Below are positions 1 to 7,698 of a stretch of 15,921 nt of DNA, piece after piece. The position numbers were made by a program, and so were the translations under genes. The stretch lies in NCBI GenBank assembly GCA_002430075.1, contig DJBN01000076.1, forward strand, positions 1 through 15,921, given 5' to 3'. The notes below the pieces were generated by a model. That model did not search any database. It had not been told where the DNA came from and saw only the letters and a program-made list of their open reading frames with translations. How positions within the stretch are numbered: position 1 is the stretch's first letter; every line of letters begins with the position of its first letter. Origin of the DNA: Actinobacteria bacterium UBA5975. GTDB lineage: Bacteria > Actinomycetota > Actinomycetes > Nanopelagicales > Nanopelagicaceae.

Positions 1-62
1 CGAATCCAAGTCAGGGAGCAAGTCTTCGCCACATTCTCAGCTTTAAACCATATTCTCACCTC

Positions 63-965
63 ATGAACTCACTGCAAAGTATTTCTCGAGGTTCAGTGGC
101 TGCCTGGCGCACCCAATCGCGAGCCCAACGATTACTACGAATTTTTCTTGGGATTACATGGGTGTATGCAGGGTGGGATAAGGCGAGTGATCCAGGCTTT
201 CTCAAAGCTGGCGCACCTACTTATATCGGAACGCAATTGGCGGCCTTTGCTCAGAGTTCACCCATTGGATTTCTCTTAAATCACACGATTGAACATGCAG
301 TCCTCGTCGGAGCATTTGTTATGATTTCAGAGTTTGCAATTGGATTCGCTACCTTATTATCTGTTGCACCAGCATCGGCTGCATTTGGTGGTTTTGCATT
401 AGCTACCGGTCTCTGGCTTGCTAGTTCTTTTTACATAACTCCATATTTTTTTGCAAGTGATAGCGCCTATGCAATCATGTGGCTTGCATACCTTCTGCTT
501 ATGATTGGGAAACGTCGAATGCCTTCAATGAATATCGAACGCCGCGGAATACTTCGAACAGGAATTGTTGCGAGCATCGCCGTTGCTGCATCTTTTGCAG
601 GACGAGCATTTCCTAAAGCTGGGGCTGCTACAAATGCAAGTAAATCATCGTCAAAGAGCGCAGGAAAGAAAATCATCAAATTATCAGCCTTGAAAGTGGG
701 TAGCACTCATAATTTCATCCACTCAACACAAGGCGTGCCTTCAGTTCTATTCCGCACCAAGACGGGAGTCTTTGCCTATTCTGCAATCTGTACCCACCAA
801 GGCTGCACAGTTTCTTACCAAAAGAGTTCGAAACAGTTGGTTTGCCCATGCCATGGAGCTATATATGACCCCGCAAAAGGTGCCAAGCCAACTGCAGGGC
901 CTACCAATACTCCACTGGCTAAGGTAAAGGTAGCCATCAGTGGCGCTTGGGTCGTCCAGGCTTAA
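63..965 (+). CDS. DoxX-like membrane domain fused to a Rieske [2Fe-2S] domain
   Basis: Membrane-bound putative electron-transfer protein of 300 residues. Residues about 22-150 form a DoxX/DoxD-like region with four hydrophobic segments (about 25-37, 70-98, 103-122, 136-148); the start of this region, RIFLGITWVYAGWDK, is typical of the family. Residues 158-180 hold an arginine pair (R160-R161) followed by a short hydrophobic stretch, resembling a Tat signal-anchor. A K/S/A-rich linker (185-205) leads to a Rieske domain. There CTHQGC (243-248) and CPCHG (261-265) supply the cluster ligands C243, H245, C261 and H264, and the usual disulfide pair C248/C263. DoxD is the small subunit of thiosulfate:quinone oxidoreductase, and Rieske domains carry electrons, so a quinone-linked redox role outside the membrane is likely; the substrate is unknown. 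ATG 63 lacks a clear Shine-Dalgarno sequence and may be leaderless. Domain calls are firm, the exact role is not. Confidence 0.85.
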   Translation: MNSLQSISRGSVAAWRTQSRAQRLLRIFLGITWVYAGWDKASDPGFLKAGAPTYIGTQLAAFAQSSPIGFLLNHTIEHAVLVGAFVMISEFAIGFATLLSVAPASAAFGGFALATGLWLASSFYITPYFFASDSAYAIMWLAYLLLMIGKRRMPSMNIERRGILRTGIVASIAVAASFAGRAFPKAGAATNASKSSSKSAGKKIIKLSALKVGSTHNFIHSTQGVPSVLFRTKTGVFAYSAICTHQGCTVSYQKSSKQLVCPCHGAIYDPAKGAKPTAGPTNTPLAKVKVAISGAWVVQA

Positions 966-980
966 TACTTCTCCTATTCT

Positions 981-986
981 TATAAC
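981..986 (+). promoter_or_regulatory. Possible -10 box for the HtrA-like gene
   Basis: TATAAC lies 31 bases before the ATG at 1017, just after the DoxX-Rieske stop. It matches five of six bases of the sigma-70-type TATAAT. No convincing -35 hexamer sits 16-18 bases upstream, so this is only a weak candidate. It would give a leader of roughly 25 bases containing the ribosome site at 1001-1009. Confidence 0.3.
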
Positions 987-1016
987 AGGCAAATCTCAGC
1001 AAGGTAGGGCAACATA

Positions 1017-2126
1017 ATGGGTATGAAAAATATGAAGGTAGTTGGAGCATTTGTAGCAGGTATTGCTCTGGCCGGCACTCTTGCCACAGCTGCAACGACC
1101 CAAACATCTGGATCCATCAAGGCGTGCGTTAATAATAGAACGCAAGCGCTCTATCTTTCGGCAAACGGCACCTGTCCTTCTTCGCGAACCTTAATTGAAA
1201 TCGGCGGGAGTGGAATGAATACCAAGGCGATTGCAGCTTTGGTGACACCTTCTGTTGTCTCAATCTCGGTCACGACTGCTTCTGGCGGCGGTACTGGTTC
1301 TGGCTCTATCTATAAGACAAGTGCAAATTCCAGCTACATCATTACCAATAATCACGTCGTTGATGCAGGGGGAGCAGACGCCACGATAGAAGTCGAAATG
1401 ACAAATGGAGATATTTACCCCGCGACAATTGTGGGGCGAGATCCAGGTTATGACATTGCCGTCATTCAAATTCAAATGGGCAATCTTCCAGCTATTGCAA
1501 TTGGAGATTCATCTAAAATTAGCGTAGGCGATCCGGTTCTTGCAATTGGTTCACCTCTTGGACTTTCTAGCACCGTTACAGGTGGAATTATTTCAGCGTT
1601 AAACCGTCCTGTTTCAACGGGAACGGTAGATGCGCAGTCTTATGTCAATGCTATTCAAACCGATGCAGCAATTAACCCTGGCAACTCTGGGGGAGCCCTT
1701 ATCGATGCTCAAGGACGTATCATCGGAGTTAACTCTGCAATTGCAACGCTCTCATCAGGTGCATCGAGCGGAAGCATTGGACTTGGGTTCTCTATTCCGA
1801 TCAATGAGGCTAAGCGTGTGATTGATGAAATTATTGCAACTGGAAACTCAACACGTCCCGTCCTTGGCGTCTACTTCGATACTACCTACACAGGAATCGG
1901 TGCGAAGATTTCCCGTCTGAGCGCGGGGGAAGGTGCCGAGAAAGCTGGAATTCCTATCGGTTCAGTTATTCGCAGTATCGATGGGATCAAGATTCCGGAT
2001 ACAGATACAGCAATTGTTCGAATTCGCTCTTATGCTCCAGGATCAATTGTGACTGTGGTTGTAGATCTTCCAACTGGTGGAAGTAAGACCTTTAAGGTGA
2101 CTTTAGGTTCGGCTCCTTCCATCTAA
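1017..2126 (+). CDS. HtrA/DegP-like secreted serine protease with PDZ domain
   Basis: Trypsin-fold serine protease of the S1C (DegP/HtrA) family, expected to act outside the membrane in protein quality control. The protein has 369 residues. A signal peptide or anchor covers residues 8-27 (hydrophobic, ending ATAA). A short module at 32-63 contains two cysteines (C37, C53). The protease domain spans about 70-270, with the full triad: H113 (TNNHVVD), D146 (GYDIAV) and S224 (NPGNSGG). A single PDZ domain occupies about 275-365. The length fits actinobacterial HtrA proteins with one PDZ. The start at 1017 is supported by AAGGTAGGG at 1001-1009, seven bases upstream; a second ATG two codons later is possible. 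The gene follows the DoxX-Rieske gene after 51 bases and faces galK. I am sure of the family but not of which HtrA paralogue it is, so no symbol is given. Confidence 0.92.
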   Translation: MGMKNMKVVGAFVAGIALAGTLATAATTQTSGSIKACVNNRTQALYLSANGTCPSSRTLIEIGGSGMNTKAIAALVTPSVVSISVTTASGGGTGSGSIYKTSANSSYIITNNHVVDAGGADATIEVEMTNGDIYPATIVGRDPGYDIAVIQIQMGNLPAIAIGDSSKISVGDPVLAIGSPLGLSSTVTGGIISALNRPVSTGTVDAQSYVNAIQTDAAINPGNSGGALIDAQGRIIGVNSAIATLSSGASSGSIGLGFSIPINEAKRVIDEIIATGNSTRPVLGVYFDTTYTGIGAKISRLSAGEGAEKAGIPIGSVIRSIDGIKIPDTDTAIVRIRSYAPGSIVTVVVDLPTGGSKTFKVTLGSAPSI

Positions 2127-2207
2127 CACCTCTTATAGAAACGAACCTGTTATCTGAATTTAGTAGGTAGCGGATACCGTTCCTTTATGGCTCTTTTCAC
2201 GCTGTAG

Positions 2208-3341
2208 TTATAACAGCCTAGCGCTAGCTCCGGCGCTTGGAAGGGAAGTAAAAAAGCGCGGTTTCTTAAAACCGTGTGAGCTAAATGCCTCTGCTACAGC
2301 TGTGCGCGTCATTCCCAGATCACTGGCCCTTATCAGTGCAATTGCGCTTCCACCGAATCCACCACCGACCATACGAGAACCGAGAGCACCTGCTGCAATT
2401 GATGCATCGACTGCGACATCCAATTCAGGACATGACACTTGATAATCATCGCGCAGTGAAAAATGAGATTGGTTTATCAATTTTCCAAGAGTGACAAAAT
2501 CAGAGGAGCGAAGGGCTGCTACCGCTTCGAGAACTCGAGCAATTTCAGTGACAGCATGGCGGGCACGAATAAATTCAACGTCAGTAATTTTCTCTTTTTG
2601 AGCCTGGAGGTTTTCAAGAGTCAGATGACGCATAGAAGGAACGCCTAACTTTGAAGCCACAGATTCACACGAGGCCCGTCTTTCTGCGTATCCGCCGTCT
2701 GTGAGCGCATGATGGGCCTGGGTATCGATAATTAATAGCTCGAGGGATGAATCAGCAAGGTTAAAAGGCACAATTTCTGTAGTTAGATCTCGGCAATCAA
2801 TCAGAAGCGCTGCACCTGCTTGACCCATCAGCGAGACAGATTGATCCATGATTCCACATGGAACTCCAACATATTCATTTTCGGCCAATTGAGTAAGTCG
2901 CGCTAAATCTTCTTTAGATTTTCCGAGCTCTAATAGTGAGTTAAGACCTATCGCTATTGAGCATTCAAGGGCTGCTGAGGAGGAAAGCCCCGCCCCTCCT
3001 GGAACTGAGCCATCAATTAGAATATCTGCACCCGTTGTTATCTTCATGCTCCAGAGAACACCAAGGACATATTTTTCCCAATCGCCGCTACTTCCAGGCT
3101 TTACATCTTTGATATCAATTGTAAAAATCTTCTCACGTCTTTGAACGGAAGCAATTCGTACCAATCCGTCGCTTCGTGAAGCAATTGCAGCGTGAGTGCG
3201 ATCGGCAATAGCAAAGGGAAGTACAAAACCTTCGCTGTAATCGATATGTTCACCGATCAAATTGACTCGCCCTGGTGCTTCTGAAATTACTTCAGGTGCG
3301 CGCCCATATAGTTCTTCAAAGTTTCTCACAAGTGAGGGCAT
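2208..3341 (-). CDS. galK: Galactokinase
   Basis: Phosphorylates alpha-D-galactose to galactose-1-phosphate with ATP in the cytosol, the first committed Leloir step. The 377-residue protein is of usual family length. It shows the GHMP kinase marks in order: the galactokinase signature GRVNLIGEHIDY at 24-35 (R25, E31, H32, D34 for sugar binding), the glycine/serine-rich phosphate loop PGGAGLSSSAALE at 114-126, the catalytic base region CGIMDQ with D166, and the C-terminal GGGFGGSA at 326-333. The ATG lies only two bases after the galT stop, so the two genes are almost certainly co-transcribed and translated together. It is the last gene of the glpK-galT-galK run and converges on the HtrA-like gene. 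No galE or mutarotase is present in the window, so the pathway must be completed elsewhere. Confidence 0.95.
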   Translation of the reverse strand: MPSLVRNFEELYGRAPEVISEAPGRVNLIGEHIDYSEGFVLPFAIADRTHAAIASRSDGLVRIASVQRREKIFTIDIKDVKPGSSGDWEKYVLGVLWSMKITTGADILIDGSVPGGAGLSSSAALECSIAIGLNSLLELGKSKEDLARLTQLAENEYVGVPCGIMDQSVSLMGQAGAALLIDCRDLTTEIVPFNLADSSLELLIIDTQAHHALTDGGYAERRASCESVASKLGVPSMRHLTLENLQAQKEKITDVEFIRARHAVTEIARVLEAVAALRSSDFVTLGKLINQSHFSLRDDYQVSCPELDVAVDASIAAGALGSRMVGGGFGGSAIALIRASDLGMTRTAVAEAFSSHGFKKPRFFTSLPSAGASARLL

Positions 3342-3343
3342 AG

Positions 3344-4456
3344 TTAAAGCTTTACATCTTTAAGCTGTTGAGCAGATTGTTCCGGCCTCATATCCATAAT
3401 GAATGCACCCATGGCGGATTCAGAACCAGCTAGGTACTTAAGCTTTCCAGGAGCGCGTCGCACACTTGTTATCTGCCAGTGAAGCCGCAAGAGATCGCGA
3501 CCTTCTCTGACCGGAGCCTGGTGCCATGCAGCTATATAAGCCATCTCAATTTCGAAGACGCCATCGAGACGTTGCATCACTTCAATTGCAATTGCTGGGA
3601 ATGAGTCACATGCAGCTGGTGCTAGTTCTGCAAGATCTGCTACAGGCTGAAGCGGAACGACGTGAATTTCAAATGGAAAGCGCGATGCATAAGGAGTGTA
3701 TGCAACCCAATGTTCATTGCGTGCAATAATGCGGATTTCATCTCTGAGCTCACGTGCCAGCACATCGTCAAAGAGAATGCGGCCAGTCTTGGCGCGATGT
3801 TCGCGCGCCACATCGAGCATCTTGGTAACGCGTGGAGGAATATATGAATAGGCATAAATCTGACCATGTGGATGGGCAAGGGTGACGCCAATTTCTTCTC
3901 CACGGTTTTCAAATGGCGCGATGTGGGCAATATAGGGAAGTTGTGATAACTCAGCAGTGCGATCTCGCCACGCTTCTAGAAGCGTGCGAACTCGCTGTGG
4001 TGAAAGCGATTTAAAGTCACCGCCGTGATCGGCTGTAAAACAGATAACTTCGCACTTTCCAGCAGCAACGCCCTCATCGGTATCGGCTCCCACTAAATCA
4101 GGAAGAGCAAAATCACCATGAGGTGGACGCAGTGATGGTGAGCGATTATCAAAGACAACTACTTCAAAGTCGCTCTCTGGAATTTCAGTAAGAAGATCAC
4201 CAGTTGTAGGGCAGAGCGGGCAGAGTTCTTTAGGCGGCAAGAAGATGCGACCTTGGCGGTGAGCTGCCATTGCGACCCATTCATTGACCAATGGATCAAG
4301 GCGAAGTTCACCGATCTGAGGTTGTTCTTCTTCTGGACGATGATCAGCAGCGCGGCGTTCTTGAGCTGCGGTGTCATAATAACGAATTGTGCGGCCATCA
4401 TTCATGGTGCGGCTAGTGCGCACAATCCCTGCAGATAATTCGACGATTTCGTCCAT
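3344..4456 (-). CDS. galT: Galactose-1-phosphate uridylyltransferase
   Basis: Transfers UMP between UDP-glucose and galactose-1-phosphate, giving UDP-galactose and glucose-1-phosphate, the second Leloir step. The 370-residue sequence has the HIT-superfamily GalT layout. The active-site motif HPHGQIY is at 195-201, with H197 expected to be the uridylylated nucleophile by alignment to E. coli H166. The zinc site would be C79 and C82 (CPLC), H144 and H195. Later conserved pieces are FPFEIHVVP (260-268), H312 and H326, which probably contribute to the second metal site. A charged N-terminal stretch (30-46, rich in R and E) is longer than in E. coli GalT. The ATG at 4456 follows the glpK stop by 22 bases, and the stop precedes galK by two bases. 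Confidence 0.95.
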   Translation of the reverse strand: MDEIVELSAGIVRTSRTMNDGRTIRYYDTAAQERRAADHRPEEEQPQIGELRLDPLVNEWVAMAAHRQGRIFLPPKELCPLCPTTGDLLTEIPESDFEVVVFDNRSPSLRPPHGDFALPDLVGADTDEGVAAGKCEVICFTADHGGDFKSLSPQRVRTLLEAWRDRTAELSQLPYIAHIAPFENRGEEIGVTLAHPHGQIYAYSYIPPRVTKMLDVAREHRAKTGRILFDDVLARELRDEIRIIARNEHWVAYTPYASRFPFEIHVVPLQPVADLAELAPAACDSFPAIAIEVMQRLDGVFEIEMAYIAAWHQAPVREGRDLLRLHWQITSVRRAPGKLKYLAGSESAMGAFIMDMRPEQSAQQLKDVKL

Positions 4457-4478
4457 AGTGCGCCTACTCTATCGTGGA

Positions 4479-5975
4479 CTACACCCAGTTAAGGGTACGT
4501 TCAATCGCCTTCTTCCACCCTGCGTAACCTTCAGCGCGGATTTCTGCAGTTGTTGTTGCATGCCATCGGCGAGATTGTTTCCATTGCTTCTTCAATTCGT
4601 CAGTATCTCTCCAAAATCCAACTGCCAAACCTGCTGCATATGCAGCGCCCAAAGCTGTCGTTTCGGTAATCAATGGTCGTGTTATATCAAGACCCATAAT
4701 GTCTGACTGCATCTGCATACACAACGAGTTAGAGGTAATTCCTCCATCAACGCGCATTTCTTGCATCGGAACTCCACTATCTGCAACCATCGCATCCATG
4801 ACATCTTTAGTTTGATAACAAATCGCTTCCAGCGCAGCACGCACTAAATGTGCCTTAGTTGCAGCTCGAGTAAGTCCAACAATTACCCCACGTGCATCAC
4901 TTCTCCAATAGGGTGCAAAGAGTCCAGAAAATGCAGGAACAAAGTAGACGCCGGCAGTGTCAGAAACGCTCGAGGCCAAGTTCTCTGTTTCAGCGGCGCT
5001 ATTGATGATGCCAAGTTGGTCACGTAACCATTGAATTGCCGAGCCAGTTACAGCAACTGAACCTTCAAGGGCATACATGGCAGGTTGGTCACCGAATTTA
5101 TAACAGACCGTTGAGAGAAGACCATTGCTGGAACGAACAATCTCGGTGCCTGTATTAAGGAGCGCAAAATTTCCAGTGCCATATGTTGTCTTTGATTCAC
5201 CGCGCTCAAAGCAGACTTGCCCCACCATAGCTGCATGTTGATCTCCGAGGATTCCAGCGATAGGAACCGCTGAACCAAGGGGTCCATGTGGATCTGTGAG
5301 CGCATAAATTTCTGATGACGATTTAATTTCGGCAAGGACTGCAGCTGGAATTTCAAATCTGTCTAAAAGCAATTGATCCCACTGCAAAGTTTCCAGATCC
5401 ATTAAGAGCGTGCGACTTGCATTAGTGACATCAGTTAAGTGCACGCCACCATCTACTCCGCCTGAAAGATTCCAAAGAAGCCAGGAATCAATGGTTCCAA
5501 ATCGAGCAGTACCGAGTTCAATTGCCTTACGTACTTCTTGTGAATTCTGAATAAGCCAATGCATTTTGCTCGCAGAGAAATAAGGAGCCACAGGAAGCCC
5601 TGTTTTATAAGTAATTTCTTCAGTGACTTTCTTATCAAATCCTTCAAGATACTCAGCTGTTCGTGTGTCCTGCCACACAATTGCATTATGGAGGGGACGC
5701 CCAGAGGTGATATCCCATGCGACAGTGGTTTCTCGCTGATTAGTGATACCAATCGCTGCTAAATCTGAACCCACGATATTGGCTTGTTTAAGTGCTGCAG
5801 CTATTACTTCTTGAGTTCGTGCCCAAATTTCGGCTGCATCATGTTCTACCCAGCCTGCGTGGGGCATAATCTGGCGATGTTCGAGTTGATGTTGACCAAC
5901 AACTTTGCCCTCGGCCCCAAAGATCATAAAACGCGTGCTACTCGTTCCCTGGTCCAGACTTGCGATGTATGCCAT
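4479..5975 (-). CDS. glpK: Glycerol kinase
   Basis: Phosphorylates glycerol to sn-glycerol-3-phosphate with ATP; the product feeds GlpD, encoded divergently. With the ATG at 5975 the protein has 498 residues, close to E. coli GlpK (about 500). FGGY-kinase marks, numbered from this start: DQGTSSTR at 8-15, NQRET at 79-83, WQDTRT at 101-106, the catalytic Asp D245 in GDQHAAMVG, and the C-terminal DGGITSNS and ALGAAYAAG segments. I chose ATG 5975 because family members begin a few residues before the DQGT motif. An in-frame GTG at 6008 would add 11 residues and has a good AGGTGA ribosome site, so the longer form cannot be excluded. First gene of the run with galT and galK. Confidence 0.94.
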   Translation of the reverse strand: MAYIASLDQGTSSTRFMIFGAEGKVVGQHQLEHRQIMPHAGWVEHDAAEIWARTQEVIAAALKQANIVGSDLAAIGITNQRETTVAWDITSGRPLHNAIVWQDTRTAEYLEGFDKKVTEEITYKTGLPVAPYFSASKMHWLIQNSQEVRKAIELGTARFGTIDSWLLWNLSGGVDGGVHLTDVTNASRTLLMDLETLQWDQLLLDRFEIPAAVLAEIKSSSEIYALTDPHGPLGSAVPIAGILGDQHAAMVGQVCFERGESKTTYGTGNFALLNTGTEIVRSSNGLLSTVCYKFGDQPAMYALEGSVAVTGSAIQWLRDQLGIINSAAETENLASSVSDTAGVYFVPAFSGLFAPYWRSDARGVIVGLTRAATKAHLVRAALEAICYQTKDVMDAMVADSGVPMQEMRVDGGITSNSLCMQMQSDIMGLDITRPLITETTALGAAYAAGLAVGFWRDTDELKKQWKQSRRWHATTTAEIRAEGYAGWKKAIERTLNWV

Positions 5976-5995
5976 ATAGTTAAGCCTACTCAATA

Positions 5996-6015
5996 ACCTT
6001 GTAACCACTCAAGGT
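5996..6015. promoter_or_regulatory. Inverted repeat between glpK and glpD, candidate operator
   Basis: ACCTTG (5996-6001) and CAAGGT (6010-6015) form perfect 6-base arms around an 8-base spacer, near the middle of the 67-base gap between the divergent starts at 5975 and 6043. Position and symmetry suit a repressor or activator site shared by both genes, such as a GlpR-like regulator, but I do not recognise a known consensus. Part of the right arm would also serve as the ribosome site of a longer glpK starting at GTG 6008. Confidence 0.35.
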
Positions 6016-6042
6016 CACCTAGAAATTGGTAGCACTGCGCGG

Positions 6043-7698
6043 ATGTTCACTTCGAAGCTCAACACAGAGCAACGTGAGCGAGCCGTTAATTCTCTAGCCA
6101 CCGAAGAATTCGATGTACTTGTTATTGGTGGGGGCGTCAATGGTGTTGGTGTAGCCCTTGATGCGGTTTCTCGAGGGCTCAAAGTTGCACTTGTCGAAGC
6201 ACACGATTTTGCATCCGGTACATCTAGCCGCTCAAGTAAATTAATTCATGGCGGGCTTCGGTACTTAGAGCAATATGATTTCAAACTCGTTCGCGAGGCG
6301 TTGCACGAACGCGAGCTGATGGTTTCAACGCAATGCCCACACTTAGTGAAGCCAGTGAGTTTCCTCTATCCACTGACAGAAAAGGTAAAAGAACGTACCT
6401 ATGTCGGAGCGGGACTGGCCCTCTATGACGCGCTTCGAGGCTTTAATCGTTCATTGCCATCACATAAGCATTTAACAGGAAAGACAATTGCTCAGATTTC
6501 TCCATCACTTCGCCAAGACATCATTACGGGGGCAATCCGCTACTTTGATGCTCAAGTAGATGACGCCCGCCATACGATGATGATTGCTCGAACCGCAGCT
6601 CGCCACGGAGCTGTGATTGCTACTGGTATCCATGTCGATGGCTTGCGGCGCAATGGCAAGAAAGTTATTGGCGCAGTTGCCTTTGATCGCATAACCCAGA
6701 AGAAGATTGAGATATCTGCAAAGGTCACAATTATGTGCACCGGAGTCTGGAGCGACAAGTTACACGAGAAGTTTGGTCTCACGCCGGGTTATTCAGTTGC
6801 AATGTCAAAAGGCGTTCATATTGTTATGCCAGGCAGCGCAATCGAATCTAAAGACGGGATCATTTTAAAGACTCCCGTCTCTGTACTTTTCCTCATTCCT
6901 TGGGGTGGTCAGTGGATTGTTGGAACAACAGATACTCCGTACGAAGGAGATCGGTCAAATCCGATTGCAACTCACGAGGATGTGCAATACATACTTGATC
7001 AAGCAAATCGTGTACTAGAACCTAAGCTCAAAGCTGAAGACATAATCGGCGTATTTGCAGGCCTGCGCCCACTAGTTGCAAATAAGACAGGTTCTGCCAC
7101 AACAAAACTTTCGCGCGAACATACAGTCGATCACCCAGTTCCTGGATTTGTTAGCCTGGCGGGCGGTAAATACACCACATATCGCGTGATGGCCAAAGAT
7201 GCTGTGGATTTAGCAGTCCTTGATTTGCGCAGACTCGTCAATGAATCTGTCACTGAGAAACTCCCATTAATTGGGGCTGATGGATATTACGCACTGCAAC
7301 AACAGACAACGGAAATTGCAGAGCAGTATGACCTTCCCGACGCCACAATTACCCACCTCCTTAATCGCTACGGCTCTTTGATGGAAGAAGTTTTAGAATT
7401 GATATCATCTGATTCAGCTCTTGCGCAGCGATTGATTCCCGATCTGCCCTATATCAAAGCTGAAATACTTCACGCGGTCACCCATGAGGGCGCTGTCTCT
7501 GTTGAAGATGTGCTCTTGCGACGCACCCGAATCTCCTTTGAAGCAAGCGATAGTGGGGCAAGTGTTGCCGAAGAAGTTGCGGCAATCATTGGTCCAGAAC
7601 TTGGATGGAGCGGTAGAGATCGACGTGTATCAGTCGAGGCTTTCTTAGAAGTGATTGCCGACGAAGAGAAAGCTTTAGTCGAACTACTTAATTCTTAA
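6043..7698 (+). CDS. glpD: Aerobic FAD-dependent glycerol-3-phosphate dehydrogenase
   Basis: Oxidises sn-glycerol-3-phosphate to dihydroxyacetone phosphate at the membrane and passes electrons to the quinone pool. The protein has 551 residues, usual for the GlpD/GlpA DAO-like family. A dinucleotide-binding motif VLVIGGGVNGVG lies at 25-36, with the glycine pattern G29-x-G31-x-x-G34. It is followed by the family signature SSRSSKLIHGGLRYLE at 61-76. WGGQWIVGTTDTPYEGD, typical of the substrate/FAD region, lies near 287-303, and a C-terminal alpha-helical GlpD domain begins at about 400. ATG 6043 has no strong Shine-Dalgarno sequence, and the divergent gap is too short for a long leader. The gene is divergent from glpK, so glycerol kinase and dehydrogenase are probably co-regulated. 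Its 3' end overlaps the convergent lysozyme gene by 11 bases. Confidence 0.95.
   Translation: MFTSKLNTEQRERAVNSLATEEFDVLVIGGGVNGVGVALDAVSRGLKVALVEAHDFASGTSSRSSKLIHGGLRYLEQYDFKLVREALHERELMVSTQCPHLVKPVSFLYPLTEKVKERTYVGAGLALYDALRGFNRSLPSHKHLTGKTIAQISPSLRQDIITGAIRYFDAQVDDARHTMMIARTAARHGAVIATGIHVDGLRRNGKKVIGAVAFDRITQKKIEISAKVTIMCTGVWSDKLHEKFGLTPGYSVAMSKGVHIVMPGSAIESKDGIILKTPVSVLFLIPWGGQWIVGTTDTPYEGDRSNPIATHEDVQYILDQANRVLEPKLKAEDIIGVFAGLRPLVANKTGSATTKLSREHTVDHPVPGFVSLAGGKYTTYRVMAKDAVDLAVLDLRRLVNESVTEKLPLIGADGYYALQQQTTEIAEQYDLPDATITHLLNRYGSLMEEVLELISSDSALAQRLIPDLPYIKAEILHAVTHEGAVSVEDVLLRRTRISFEASDSGASVAEEVAAIIGPELGWSGRDRRVSVEAFLEVIADEEKALVELLNS

Noticed and set aside
1..62. Promoter or end of an upstream gene before the DoxX-Rieske protein.
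   Set aside because: No recognisable -10/-35 pair, ribosome site or protein end can be defended in 62 bases.
2127..2237. Small hairpins between the HtrA-like gene and galK (GGTA/TACC at 2166-2178, GCTGT/ACAGC at 2201-2217, CTAGCGCTAG at 2218-2227, AGCGC/GCGCT at 2220-2237) as a bidirectional terminator.
   Set aside because: Stems are only 4-5 bases, partly inside the galK coding end, and none is followed by a run of T on either strand.
3526..3930. Opposite-strand open frames inside galT and similar ones inside galK, glpK, glpD, pstC and pstA.
   Set aside because: They overlap strongly conserved genes, show no domain pattern or ribosome site, and their compositions look like shadows of the real frame.
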